Assembly: GCA_964570765.1 (NCBI GenBank)
Contig: CAZMZF010000014.1
Span: 1 to 64,000, forward strand
DNA: 64,000 nucleotides
Origin: CAZMZF01 sp964570765
Lineage (GTDB): Bacteria; Zixibacteria; MSB-5A5; RBG-16-43-9
Direction: 5' to 3'
Positions 8,696 through 17,911 of this stretch are shown in pieces. Under the pieces are notes generated by a model, which saw nothing but the letters and a program-made list of their open reading frames with translations, ran no database searches and was not told where the DNA came from. The stretch's first letter is position 1. Each line of letters opens with the position of its first letter. A program made the position numbers and the translations under genes.

Positions 8696-8898
8696 GTAGG
8701 GGAGGGGCTTGTTGAGTCTTGCGAAATCCCGCTTCGCGGGGTCCCCTCCCGATTTATTTCTAGAAAGTAGCGTCCAGGTTTATCCTGGACGTTTTATTTG
8801 GGTCAGACTAAAAGTCTGACTTACTAAAACCTCACCCTATCCCTTCCCTTAGAAAGAAGAGGCTAATATGGTAGGGCCACGGCGCGCCGTGCCCCTAC
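8696..8898. repeat. Cluster of four palindromic elements
   Basis: Four elements lie side by side: GTAGGGGAGGGG...CCCCTCCC (8696-8750, with an inner CCCGCTTCGCGGG hairpin); GTAGCGTCCAGG...CCTGGACG (8767-8791); GTCAGACTAAAAGTCTGAC (8802-8820); and GTAGGGCCACGG...CCGTGCCCCTAC (8871-8898). The last overlaps the stop codon of the convergent methyltransferase gene. Some may also act as terminators between the convergent genes, but no long U-tract follows. Confidence 0.7.
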
Positions 8899-9728
8899 TT
8901 TTTACCCCACAATAACAAAGTGGAACCGACTTTTTGATTTTTTAACTCTGGTTTCTCCTCAAAATTCTCTAAAACTTTTTGAGCTTCTTTTTTCAGTTTA
9001 AGCGATTTTATTTTTTTAATCAAGCTTTTTTCTTCTTTTAAACGGGCATCCCAGAGTTTATTTCTTAACTCTTTTGGAAACTTAATGGAATTGTAATTTA
9101 TAATCTTGGATTTGATCTGTTTTAATCCAGCTTTCTTCAGAAGCTTTTTGTAGATTTCTGGTTTTTGAAGACCAAAGAAATTAATGTTTTTATCTTGATA
9201 ATCTAATTGTATTAAGCGGTGATAAAAATAAGCTGGTAAATTCTTCCCCTTAGCATAATAAAAAGTCATAGCCACAAAAGGAGCTCCGGGTTTTAATACC
9301 CTGACCATCTCCTTGATAGGTTTCAGGAAATCCCGGTTTTTGGAACGCAGGCTGTGAAGGGTGTAATGTGAAATGAGGGAATTAAAATGATTATCCTTGA
9401 AAGGGAGTTTCCAGAGATCAGCTACTTGAGGACGAAGATTTTTTCTTTTGATATTGGAGCGAATTGTTTTTATCATTTCCGGAGAAGAGTCGATGGTGTA
9501 AAGAGTCTGCTCAGGTTTAATAAGGTTGTCAATAAGCTTTTGGGTGAACTTTCCCTGACCGGTTGAACATTCCAAAATAATGTTTCCCTTAAGGGGATTT
9601 AATTTTTTGACTGCTGAGACTTCTTCCTCTAATCTCTGCTGGATGATTCTATAATATTTTTTGGCTTCGTTTTGTGTTAAGTCAAATTGTCTTTTTAAAT
9701 TTTGAATTTCTTTCTGGATTTTGTTCAT
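8895..9728 (-). CDS. Class I SAM-dependent methyltransferase
   Basis: A 277-residue protein with a Rossmann-type methyltransferase core at about residues 45-160. Motif I reads ILECSTGQGKFTQKL, where CSTGQG replaces the more common D/E-x-G-x-G-x-G pattern. The acidic residue after strand 2 is in TIDSSPEM, and LPFKDNHFNSLISHYTLHSL is the motif II/III region of the Methyltransf_11 family. An N-terminal coiled-coil-like helix and a long lysine-rich C-terminal extension (from about residue 190) are less typical. The substrate is unknown. It stands alone on the minus strand and its stop overlaps a palindrome. Confidence 0.75.
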   Translation of the reverse strand: MNKIQKEIQNLKRQFDLTQNEAKKYYRIIQQRLEEEVSAVKKLNPLKGNIILECSTGQGKFTQKLIDNLIKPEQTLYTIDSSPEMIKTIRSNIKRKNLRPQVADLWKLPFKDNHFNSLISHYTLHSLRSKNRDFLKPIKEMVRVLKPGAPFVAMTFYYAKGKNLPAYFYHRLIQLDYQDKNINFFGLQKPEIYKKLLKKAGLKQIKSKIINYNSIKFPKELRNKLWDARLKEEKSLIKKIKSLKLKKEAQKVLENFEEKPELKNQKVGSTLLLWGKK

Positions 9729-9756
9729 CGATTCTTTTTCTTAGATGAATTTTTTT

Positions 9757-9783
9757 AGTAGGAGAGGGGCTTGTCCCCTCCCG
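9757..9783. repeat. GTAG palindrome between methyltransferase and EamA genes
   Basis: AGTAGGAGAGGGGCTTG is followed by TCCCCTCCCG. The stem is GGAGGGG-like with a short loop, and the 5' edge is GTAG. The EamA stop is at 9788, directly beside it. Confidence 0.6.
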
Positions 9784-9787
9784 TCTT

Positions 9788-10693
9788 TCAGGATCCCACA
9801 AGGGGCTCCCCTATTTTTTCTTTCTTCTTTATAATAAAAATTCCCCAGAAAATCAAGACCGCACCCAAAATCTGGATTAAAAATAATTTCTCACCAAAAA
9901 TGATAAAGGCTAAAATAGTTGCGACTACCACCTCCCAGGTAGCGACGATTCCTGCATGGCTGGCTTCCAAGTATTTCAATCCTTTAGTATAAAAAGAATA
10001 TCCTAAGAGGGTTGGGACTATGGCTAAGGTGAAGATAAAAATCCAGGCAGTTACTGGATAATAAAAAGTTAGTAAAGTTTGCGGTCTCCGGAATAATAAA
10101 AGAAATAGAGCTCCAAAACCTAAAGCATAAGAGACGACTGTCCAGGAATCGTATTTGAAAGTCGCCTTTTTGCCAAAAAGAGTATAAGAGGCTGCTCCTA
10201 AACTGCAGAACAGACCATAGATAATCCCTTTTAGATTAAATTTCAAGACTGAAGGATTATATATTTGCACCACCAGCAAACATCCTGAAAAGGTTAATAA
10301 GAGTGCCACAATTTTTTGTCTGTCTAATTTCTCATTTAAAATAAGCAAAGAGAACAGAAGCACCCAGGCAGGATAGGTGTAGATTAGAATCGTTGCCATA
10401 GCTACGGTCGTATACTTTATGGCATAAAAGAATAAGATAAAAGTCATAGTAACACTTAAAAATCCGTAGATTGCAAAGAAGGGGAGGTCTTTTAATTTCA
10501 GTTTGAGTTTTTCAGGACTGAATATGGCAAGAGCTCCGATTAGTAATATGGCGGCGATGAATCCCCTGTAAGTTACTACTTTTATCGGGTCAGGCTCATA
10601 TTGATAGATTGCTCTGCCTAAAACTCCGATGCTTCCCAAAAGGGTTGCACCCAGAAGGATGAAGAAATAACCTTTAAGCTCTCTGGTCATCAA
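9788..10693 (-). CDS. EamA/DMT-family membrane transporter
   Basis: A 301-residue inner-membrane protein with about ten hydrophobic segments arranged as two EamA repeats (about residues 8-140 and 150-290). This is the drug/metabolite transporter superfamily layout. FILLGATLLGSIGVLGR, IYTYPAWVLLFSLLILNEKL and EVVVATILAFIIFGEKL are the typical repeat ends. The substrate cannot be told from sequence. The C-terminal GEPLVGS is coded where a short GGGAGC/GCTCCC stretch lies, so the last residues may not be conserved. Confidence 0.8.
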   Translation of the reverse strand: MMTRELKGYFFILLGATLLGSIGVLGRAIYQYEPDPIKVVTYRGFIAAILLIGALAIFSPEKLKLKLKDLPFFAIYGFLSVTMTFILFFYAIKYTTVAMATILIYTYPAWVLLFSLLILNEKLDRQKIVALLLTFSGCLLVVQIYNPSVLKFNLKGIIYGLFCSLGAASYTLFGKKATFKYDSWTVVSYALGFGALFLLLFRRPQTLLTFYYPVTAWIFIFTLAIVPTLLGYSFYTKGLKYLEASHAGIVATWEVVVATILAFIIFGEKLFLIQILGAVLIFWGIFIIKKKEKIGEPLVGS

Positions 10694-10856
10694 GTTCCAT
10701 GTTTAAGGATAAATGAATTCATAGGTTTTTCGTAACGTCGAACCCACCAAAAGCGGATGTCGGACGTTTCATTTTTATATCCAAGTTAAAGGTAATATGG
10801 ATTTACTATTTTTGTCAAGCAGTTATGAGGATATGTTTAACCTACATTAATATTTG

Positions 10857-10881
10857 CGGGCGGGAGTGCAACTCCCGCCCG
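10857..10881. repeat. Strong GC hairpin downstream of the S9 peptidase gene
   Basis: CGGGCGGGAGT, loop GCA, ACTCCCGCCCG: an 11-bp perfect stem, 23 bases beyond the stop of the minus-strand peptidase gene. It could stop or protect that transcript. There is no U-tract on the minus-strand side, so it is listed as a repeat, not a terminator. Confidence 0.55.
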
Positions 10882-10903
10882 AGCAGAGTGGGTCAGATAA
10901 ATT

Positions 10904-12799
10904 TTATTCTTGATTTAGTAAATGCTTTGCTAAGAATTTCTCCATCGCATCATAAAAGTCGAATCTGTTTTCTTCATTGGCAAAGCCGTGACCCTCATTA
11001 TCCTTAACCAGATAGGGAACATCAATCCCCCTCTTTTTAAGAGCCTCGACTATCTGATTAGACTCATTGAGGTTCACGCGCGGGTCTTTTGCTCCTTGAG
11101 CAACCAGAAGAGGTGCTTTAATTCTATCCACATGAAAGACGGGTGAAACAGATACAAATAACAGGCTATCTTTTGAGGGATCCCCGACCATTTCATGGAA
11201 CATATCAAGATAAGGCTTCCAGTAGGGAGGAATTGATTTCATAAAGGTGAACATATTAGAAACGCCAACATAATCCACTCCACAAGCATAGAGATCCGGG
11301 GTAAAGGCAAGCCCAGCCAGCGTAGCGTAGCCGCCGTAACTGCCGCCGTAAATGGCTATACGCTTCGGGTCTGCAATTCCCTGATCGATCAGCCACTTTG
11401 CGCCGTCCGATATGTCATCCTGCATTGTTTTGCCCCACTGTTTGAACGATGTTTCCCAGAATTTTTTCCCATATCCGGTTGAGCCTCTGAAATTCATTTG
11501 CAATACTGCATAACCCCGGTTAACCAGAAACTGGACTTCCGGGTTAAAACCCCAGACATCTCTAAACCAGGGACCACCATGAGGATTGACAACCACAGGC
11601 AGGTTTTTTTGACCTTTGCCTTTGGGGAGGGTTAAGTACCCGTGAATCGACAGACCATCTCTGGACTTGTAGGAAATCGGCTTCATCTCGGCTAAATCGT
11701 TCTCGTTTAACCAGGGATTCCTATCTGCCAGTTTGGTTAATTTATCTGTGCTTTTATCATAAAGATAGTATGATCCCAGGGTGCGGTCGCTAATTGTTCG
11801 GACAGTGAAGACATTCTCGTTTTTGTTGTTAAAGGTGATGAATACCTCGTATTCGGGAAGCTGTTTCTGCAGTTTCTTATAAAGCTCTTCAGTCTCTTTA
11901 TCCAGGAATTTTCTTTCGGTCTTCCAGGTGGTATAGGAGATCACGGTTGTCACTTTTCGCAATCTGGAATAAGTCATCCCATCGACATCAACCTCCGAAT
12001 GCTCGTAGATTAATTCGATTTCCCTAGCGCTTGCCAGATCAAACTTTACAATGGCGACCTTGTCCCTTCCAAGATTAGAGGCGGCATATAAATTCTTATT
12101 GTCGAAGGTGAAAAATAAGGGACTGAAGCTCTCTTTGAAATTGGTGGTAAGTATTACCTTGAAACTATCTTTTTCATTTTCCCGGTAGAGGAGACTGGTA
12201 TTAACCCCGTCCGTGGTTATGGCAATCCTGATTCTGCCGTCATGATCCGTTAACCACCCCGTGATATTACCGGGGTTCTCTGCCACCAGAGTAAGCTCTC
12301 CGGTGATGGTATTCAGCTTGTAGGCATCGAATATTTCCCGATTCCGTTTATTCATGCCGATAATGACATCTGTCTCGTGGTCCTTCAGGTCATCGATAAG
12401 CATTACCCGTACGCTGTCGAAGGGAGTAAGGTCTTTGGTATTCTTGCCGTCTCTATCAACCGCAAACAGATGAAAATTTTCATCGCCACCAAAGTCTTTG
12501 AAGTAGAGTAACCGTTCATTCCCCTTCCAGAAGTATTCGGAAAGGTCCCGGTCAGTTATGGAAGTAATCCTTTTTGCCTCATTTGAACCCCGTGCCTGAA
12601 CGAAGATATTCATCCGCTTCTCGTACGGCTGGGTAAAAGATATATAGTTGCCGTCAGGGGAGATCTGGAAGTAGGCTTTTTCAGGGTTTTTGAAGAAGTC
12701 CCGCATGGGGATTTGTTTTGCTGGCTGGGCAAAGCCAAGCGAGCTCAACAAAAAGATCAGGATAAATACACTTAAGCTAAAAATTAGTTTTTGTCTCAT
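10904..12799 (-). CDS. Secreted S9 (prolyl oligopeptidase family) peptidase
   Basis: A 631-residue protein with a signal peptide (hydrophobic residues 7-24, cleavage near FAQPA), an N-terminal beta-propeller of about 350 residues, and a C-terminal alpha/beta-hydrolase peptidase domain. The nucleophile is in GGSYGGYATLAG, preceded by IAIYG. The catalytic aspartate is probably in AQGAKDPRVNLNES and the histidine in NEGHGFANEENR. The layout fits acylaminoacyl- or dipeptidyl-peptidase-like S9C enzymes acting in the periplasm on short peptides. The start ATG follows AGAGAGAATTTCC; no strong ribosome-binding site is evident. No operon partner. Confidence 0.88.
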   Translation of the reverse strand: MRQKLIFSLSVFILIFLLSSLGFAQPAKQIPMRDFFKNPEKAYFQISPDGNYISFTQPYEKRMNIFVQARGSNEAKRITSITDRDLSEYFWKGNERLLYFKDFGGDENFHLFAVDRDGKNTKDLTPFDSVRVMLIDDLKDHETDVIIGMNKRNREIFDAYKLNTITGELTLVAENPGNITGWLTDHDGRIRIAITTDGVNTSLLYRENEKDSFKVILTTNFKESFSPLFFTFDNKNLYAASNLGRDKVAIVKFDLASAREIELIYEHSEVDVDGMTYSRLRKVTTVISYTTWKTERKFLDKETEELYKKLQKQLPEYEVFITFNNKNENVFTVRTISDRTLGSYYLYDKSTDKLTKLADRNPWLNENDLAEMKPISYKSRDGLSIHGYLTLPKGKGQKNLPVVVNPHGGPWFRDVWGFNPEVQFLVNRGYAVLQMNFRGSTGYGKKFWETSFKQWGKTMQDDISDGAKWLIDQGIADPKRIAIYGGSYGGYATLAGLAFTPDLYACGVDYVGVSNMFTFMKSIPPYWKPYLDMFHEMVGDPSKDSLLFVSVSPVFHVDRIKAPLLVAQGAKDPRVNLNESNQIVEALKKRGIDVPYLVKDNEGHGFANEENRFDFYDAMEKFLAKHLLNQE

Positions 12800-13270
12800 G
12801 GAAATTCTCTCTCGTTAGTTAACTGGTTAATTAAGATTTTGCGTTTTTGAAAAAAATAAATCTAATGTTTAAAAATGAAACTCAGCTTGCTGGAAATTCA
12901 TTACAATTACGAACGAAATACTAAATAATGTATGATTTTTCAGGTATTTAGAAAATGTATCTGTTTACTGTTTAATACCCGAAGTAGATCAGGATATTCT
13001 TCGAATTGAGAGGTATACGTGAATTGTTTTCAAATTTATATCCTTTGCTGGCTGGTCTATTCTTCAGATTTATCACCTCCTCTCCTGTCAATATTTAAAC
13101 TGTTTAATATTATCCTCAATTCTATCCATATCCTAATATTTATAGACGTTAAAATTTTGGTTTTGTTTCTTTTTTTGTATAACGTGTTTTACTTCTTTGT
13201 TTGTGCGGTAATTGGAATTCTCGCACAAAATGAGCAGAATTTGCCTAAGGTGGATTCTGTCCCTGCATTC
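12800..13270. other. Intergenic region without a supported gene
   Basis: These 471 bases lie between two minus-strand genes and are AT-rich. A plus-strand frame at 13019-13318 is hydrophobic, has no homology I recognise and runs into the end of the next gene, so it is not called. I see no strong hairpin, tRNA-like fold or repeat of the GTAG family here. It probably contains the promoter of the S9 peptidase gene. Confidence 0.5.
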
Positions 13271-14734
13271 TTATCTCTTTTTCTCCGGGTCCGGGATTTC
13301 CTCTTCTATTCCGGCTAATCTTTTAGCGATCTGGACTTTCTTTTCTAAATCTGCATTTGCCCGGATGACTAATTTGGCACCATCAGGTGAGCCACCGCCG
13401 TGCATACATCCGGGAACTCCTGCACCTATGGTTGCCCATTCGACTAATCTGGCGGCCTTTACTCTTGCTTCGGCTGAGGAACAGGCTTTGAGATATTTCT
13501 GGACTAAATGTCCATATTTGGGGTCATAGAAATCTTTGCAGGAGGGAATACAGCCGGTCTCTGCAATTCCACCAGCTATGTCCTGGGCTAAGACAGAGGT
13601 TTCATAGGGCAATGTCGCCACGTGTACTTTGTTCACATTAGATAGTAATGGATCCGGCTGCCAGACTCCGGATGGATGTTTTTTACCTAAAACACTTGCA
13701 GCGATCCCCATTCCAAAGGTGGTTTCATTATTGATATACATTTTAGTTAGTTTATCATTGAAAAGCTTAGAGGAGAGACCGTTAGCTCTGGCAACTAAGA
13801 TTGATGCACCGATTTTTACATCACCCTGTCCAGCTACACAGCCACCGATGGCGGCACGATAGGGTATAATGAAATTCAAAACCGCATTCAAGGCATATTT
13901 ATATTCCCGGCACATAAAGACTCTTTCCATAGGGACGAAGACATCTTCAAAGAAAAGATATGCCTGGGTTATCCCTCCTTTTTTAACCGGTATATCGAAA
14001 CCTTCTTCTTCTTCACGGGTATCGCTGGGTCTTCTGGTCTCAACTATGGTTAATCCTTCGATATCTCTGGGGATGACAAAGGAGACCGCATAATCTTTAT
14101 CTTCTTCTTTATAGGCTGAGCCAGGCAGGACGAAGATCTCGTTAGATGCGGCAACTCCGCAGATCATCACCTTAGCTCCCCGTACAATTAGGCCATCCTC
14201 TTTTACTTCGACTATATGTAAATTCATATCCGGATCTATTTGCTGAGTGGGAGATTTGGTGCGGTCACCTTTAGGGTCAGTTAAAGCTCCGGAGAGTGTG
14301 ATATCATTTTTTTGAGCAAAGATGAGCCAATCTTTCAGCTTTTGGTGGTAATCGGTTCCATATTCTTTATCTATATCAAAAGTGGTTGCCCACATCGCAT
14401 TGATCGAGTTCCAGCCAACACATCTTCCTCCCGTGCAGGTGCCAGTCAACTGAAATAAAAGCCTTTTAATCTTTGAATTGGCAATCATATCCTCCGTTAA
14501 TTGAATGATTGATAAATATCTGGAGATTTTGTCTCCGGTTAAATGAGAGGTAGTGGTAACAAGATCTACATATTCTGGATTAAGTTGAGCAGAGAAGATC
14601 TGAGAATGACCTTCGATGGTATTTTTTGTGGCTTTATGAGTGGTTACATCCTGAATTAATTCTCCGAATTTGTAAATATTAGGACGCATCTTTCTTAAAC
14701 TTTCCTTGTATTCATCTGCGGTTTTTAAAGCCAT
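13271..14734 (-). CDS. AbfD/HpaB-family flavoprotein (4-hydroxybutyryl-CoA dehydratase-like, altered active site)
   Basis: The 487-residue protein aligns along its length with 4-hydroxybutyryl-CoA dehydratase/vinylacetyl-CoA isomerase (acyl-CoA dehydrogenase-like fold with FAD), for example GALTDPKGDR, VRGAKVMICG, EDKDYAVSF, FEDVFVPMERVF and LAQDIAGG. In the Clostridium enzyme the cluster is held by C99, C103, H292 and C299. Here the numbering matches almost exactly: the first pair is C100 and C105 (CTGGRC, one residue longer), C299 is kept, but position 292 is tyrosine (PYRAAIGGC). The residues after and around it (K300, Y296 in the Clostridium protein) are V and I here. It is therefore probably not a normal dehydratase. 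There is no CoA-transferase or 4-hydroxybutyrate dehydrogenase nearby. Confidence 0.7.
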   Translation of the reverse strand: MALKTADEYKESLRKMRPNIYKFGELIQDVTTHKATKNTIEGHSQIFSAQLNPEYVDLVTTTSHLTGDKISRYLSIIQLTEDMIANSKIKRLLFQLTGTCTGGRCVGWNSINAMWATTFDIDKEYGTDYHQKLKDWLIFAQKNDITLSGALTDPKGDRTKSPTQQIDPDMNLHIVEVKEDGLIVRGAKVMICGVAASNEIFVLPGSAYKEEDKDYAVSFVIPRDIEGLTIVETRRPSDTREEEEGFDIPVKKGGITQAYLFFEDVFVPMERVFMCREYKYALNAVLNFIIPYRAAIGGCVAGQGDVKIGASILVARANGLSSKLFNDKLTKMYINNETTFGMGIAASVLGKKHPSGVWQPDPLLSNVNKVHVATLPYETSVLAQDIAGGIAETGCIPSCKDFYDPKYGHLVQKYLKACSSAEARVKAARLVEWATIGAGVPGCMHGGGSPDGAKLVIRANADLEKKVQIAKRLAGIEEEIPDPEKKR

Positions 14735-14753
14735 TTTTTACTCCGGGTTTAAT

Positions 14754-14782
14754 ATTATTTAAAAAGAATAATTACTCGTCAA
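14754..14782 (-). promoter_or_regulatory. Possible promoter for the AbfD-like gene
   Basis: On the minus strand TTGACG (14782-14777) is followed after 17 bases by AATAAT (14759-14754). The start codon is 20 bases further on behind GGAG. A second TTGACA on the same strand (14814-14809) has only a weak -10. Both are inferred from consensus alone. Confidence 0.35.
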
Positions 14783-14916
14783 AAGAAAGCTATCATAACT
14801 AGATTTTTTGTCAAGAGATTTCAGTAGAATTGTCCCTCTTAAGGATAACTTAGATTTTTAGAAGTTTATCTTTATTGGGTTGTTATTTCAATACGCGCGC
14901 TAAAAGGCTTTTTTGC

Positions 14917-14945
14917 TTGACAAATAAGACAAATTCTGTTATTAT
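14917..14945 (+). promoter_or_regulatory. Predicted sigma-70-type promoter of the first fibre/C10 pair
   Basis: TTGACA (14917-14922), 17-base spacer, TATTAT (14940-14945). The first gene starts about 80 bases downstream at 15025 behind AGGAGG. Confidence 0.6.
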
Positions 14946-15024
14946 TTATTATATTAAACATATCTTGAATAAAACAGGTAAGATTGTGAAAAAAATAGTA
15001 ACATTTTAACCACAGGAGGGTTCT

Positions 15025-16320
15025 ATGCGTTACCGTGTCTTGTTTTTGGGAGTGGTAGTGGGGCTTTTGGCTTGTAGTTTAGCTTATGCAGACGTTCCGC
15101 AGTTAATCAACTTTCAAGGGAGGCTAACAGACTCATCCAGTAAGTTTGTTCCAGATGGCAAATATTACTTGTCTTTCAAGCTTTACACAGACTCAACTGG
15201 AGGGACTGCAAAATGGGAGGAAGCAGAGTCAGTAACCGTAACCAAGGGGCTATTTAATGTTATTTTAGGCTCAGTTAATCCAATTCCTGATAGTATTTTT
15301 AATTATCCCACCACCTGGTTAGGGATACAGGTAGCTTCAGACCCGGAGATGACTCCACGACAGAGATTATCGAGTTTAGGGTATTCTTATCGGAGCACAA
15401 AGGCAGATACAGCGGCTTTCGCCAAAGCAGGTATTGGAGGCGGAGGTTGGGTTGATGACGGAGCAGTGGTTAGGCTGGTGACCAGCACTGATAAAGTCGG
15501 CATCGGACCGTATAACCCTACTGTGAACCTTGAGGTTAATGGCGTTACTGATATAGGAGGAGGGACTCTCGTTTCGGCAAGATTAGGTCATGGATTTAAT
15601 CATTGGACTTATTTCGGTGGTGGCAATTCTGGTCGTATTCGGGGCAGTGGAGAAGGGTACTTATATCTTTCGAGCAATCCTAACGGAATAGGTGATAAGA
15701 GGATATACTTAGATGCTTCTGGAACCGATGTCGTTTTCTACGGACATGATTTCATAATGGTTGACCCGCAGTGAGGCGCAGGTGGTCGGGCCCTCGTTCA
15801 TGGAGAACAAAACACACTAATCTTGAACTATGGTGGCGATTTTACTGGAGGAACTACAGTTGGGGGCTCAGTCTTAAGGACAAACGTGCTTGCTATAACT
15901 GGTGGTTCGGACTTAGCTGAGCCTTTCCCTATATCTTATTCAGAAAAACTCCAAGCTGGCTCTGCAGTGATAATTGACGAAAAAAATGCTGGCTATCTTA
16001 CACTAAGTACTGAGTCTTATGATACAAGAGTTGCTGGAATTGTCAGCGGTGCTGGTGGAATCAAGCCGGGTTTGACTTTGAGCCAACAAGGGGTAATGGA
16101 GGGAGACCAGAACATCGCCTTGAGCGGGAGAGTGTATGTCTTAGCAACAGCCTCCAATGGAGCTATTAAGCCCGGTGATCTTCTCACTACCTCTGAAATT
16201 CCCGGGTATGTGATGAAAGTGACTGATTATGAGAAAGCCCACGGAGCTATAATCGGTAAGGCAATGAGTTCCCTTGAAAAAGGGCAAGGATTGGTTTTGG
16301 TATTAGTAAATCTGCAATAA
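15025..16320 (+). pseudogene. Secreted tail-fibre-like protein, interrupted by an in-frame TGA
   Basis: One continuous frame of 432 codons with a TGA at 15772-15774. Before it are a signal peptide (residues 1-22, ending SLAYA), the segment INFQGRLTDSSSKFVPDGKY and a VGIGPYNPTVNLEVN unit like those in phage tail fibres. After it comes GAGGRALVHGEQ and then the conserved C-terminal domain ending KGQGLVLVLVNLQ. The intact paralogue at 17912-19294 shows that both halves belong to one protein. A TTG at 15823 could restart translation, but no ribosome-binding site supports it. TGA is an ordinary stop elsewhere in the window, so a nonsense mutation or a sequencing error is more likely than recoding. 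An AGGAGGG site precedes the ATG, and a C10 protease gene follows 19 bases later. Confidence 0.75.
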
Positions 16321-16339
16321 GATGGAGGAAGCATAGAAA

Positions 16340-17764
16340 ATGAAAAGAAAATATATTCTTGCAAGGGCCGGTCTTATTTTTGCTTTCCTGCTATATATTT
16401 TCCTTGCACGATCGAACAGTGCATTAAGTGCGTCTGTGACTGAACGAGAAGCCATTGCCATTGCTGATCTCTGGTATGCCATGGAGCTTAATTCGGGGTA
16501 CTTGGGAATTGACCAAGCTGAAAAGGCTGAAAGAATGCAAAAATTACAGAATCGAACGGTGCTTTACTTAGTTTCTGGTGATAGTTTACTAGATGCTCCA
16601 CCTGTTAAAGGCAACATCTTAGCCTACGTGATCAAGTACAAGCCATCTGGCTTTATTGTGGTTTCCGGAGATGATAGAATCCAACCTATCGAGGTCTTTG
16701 ATGCTAAATCAGAATTCCACTGGGATTATCCGGAGTTGAATTTTCTAAGATACTTTGTGGGGAAAGCGATGGTCGGTGGTTGGGAGAACCTAGTAAAAAA
16801 GAAAGCCCAAGGTATTGCTATAAATGCCCATCCTATCTGGTCGTACCTTCGTTATAAGTTGCAGGAAAGTAAAGACTTAGATAAGGTTACATTTGATATC
16901 CCTGAAGGGTCAACTTATGTACTTTGGCAAACTGCTGAGTGGAGCCAAGGGCCATATTACAACGATGTGGTCGTCGCAAATAATGGTAATATTCCCGGCA
17001 TCCCTACAGGCTGTACTGCCACTGCAATGGCTATCAAGATGAGGTTCCATAGCTGGCCACTAACTGGTAGTAGCTATCACAATTACAAGGACAATGAAGA
17101 TGTTATTCAATTCCACCATTTTGTTAATTTTGGTGACTATACATATAATTGGGCTAATATGCCAACAACAAACTTGACTGCTCCCAATGTAGATATTGCT
17201 AACTTAATGTATCACTGTGGTGTGGCTGTCGATATGAATTATGAGGTTGGGGGATCAGGAGCGTGGCCTACTGCATCCTCTATGAACACGTATTTTCGGT
17301 ACAAAGGCACTGTTGAAGCTTTTTCATCCCATGAAACGCCTATGACATTAAGTATTAGAGGAGGGCTCCCAGTCGTCTGTTCCAGCCAAGACCATTCCGT
17401 GTGTGCTGATGGATACCGGGAAGCACCTTATCCATACTTTCATTTAAATGTGGGATGGGGATCAGGAGGTAGCTGGTATGACATCAATGCTAATTTCCCT
17501 GGTGGTGATCCTACTATCGATAGGTCGTATCCTTATTGTTCTCCTCAGAACTACATTTATGTTGACGGTAGTTACCTCGGAAGTGAAAACGGGAACATCC
17601 AGAATCCCTACACTACAATTATTGAAGGAAAGAATTCAGTCCTTGTTGGAGGTCATTTGTGGATAAAAGCAGGTACCTACGCTGGATCAAAGAATGCCCC
17701 CATCACTCTTGATAAAGCAATGACTGTGAGGAGCTACGGTGGAACTGTAATTATTGGGCAGTAA
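16340..17764 (+). CDS. Secreted C10 (streptopain) family cysteine protease
   Basis: A 474-residue protein. A signal or anchor segment (residues 9-30) is followed by a Spi/propeptide-like domain (about residues 35-170, with KPSGFIVVSGDDRIQPIE) and then the papain-like C10 domain. The nucleophile is C225 in PTGCTATAMAIKM. The catalytic histidine is probably H352 in SQDHSVCADGY, followed by the LNVGWGSGG tryptophan motif. After residue 410 there is a short beta-helix-like tail (GNIQNPYTTIIEG, IKAGTYAG, MTVRSYGGTVIIG). It is probably self-activated by propeptide removal outside the cell. It lies 19 bases after the fibre gene behind GATGGAGGAAG, so the two are likely cotranscribed. Confidence 0.85.
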   Translation: MKRKYILARAGLIFAFLLYIFLARSNSALSASVTEREAIAIADLWYAMELNSGYLGIDQAEKAERMQKLQNRTVLYLVSGDSLLDAPPVKGNILAYVIKYKPSGFIVVSGDDRIQPIEVFDAKSEFHWDYPELNFLRYFVGKAMVGGWENLVKKKAQGIAINAHPIWSYLRYKLQESKDLDKVTFDIPEGSTYVLWQTAEWSQGPYYNDVVVANNGNIPGIPTGCTATAMAIKMRFHSWPLTGSSYHNYKDNEDVIQFHHFVNFGDYTYNWANMPTTNLTAPNVDIANLMYHCGVAVDMNYEVGGSGAWPTASSMNTYFRYKGTVEAFSSHETPMTLSIRGGLPVVCSSQDHSVCADGYREAPYPYFHLNVGWGSGGSWYDINANFPGGDPTIDRSYPYCSPQNYIYVDGSYLGSENGNIQNPYTTIIEGKNSVLVGGHLWIKAGTYAGSKNAPITLDKAMTVRSYGGTVIIGQ

Positions 17765-17911
17765 TTCCTTGTCAAAAGTTCGCCGAAATGAAGAAATCAT
17801 TGTTTCTTTTGCTTAACTACCAAGTTGGATTTTTTTATATTTTTTGTCATCATGAATATTATGAGGAAATAGTAAAAAAAACTTTTGACCCTTAAACCGA
17901 TAGGAGTCGAT

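Noticed and set aside
8696..8898. CRISPR-like array
   Set aside because: The elements are palindromes of different sequence without regular spacing, repeats or spacers of constant length.
10857..10881. Intrinsic terminator of the S9 peptidase gene
   Set aside because: The stem is strong but there is no U-tract on the transcribed side; listed as a repeat.
13019..13318. Plus-strand frame of 99 codons in the gap before the AbfD-like gene
   Set aside because: Hydrophobic, AT-driven composition, no recognisable family, no ribosome-binding site, and it runs into the end of the convergent gene.
15772..15774. TGA as selenocysteine or reassigned codon
   Set aside because: TGA ends other genes in the window, the paralogue has no cysteine or tryptophan motif there, and no SECIS-like need is evident.
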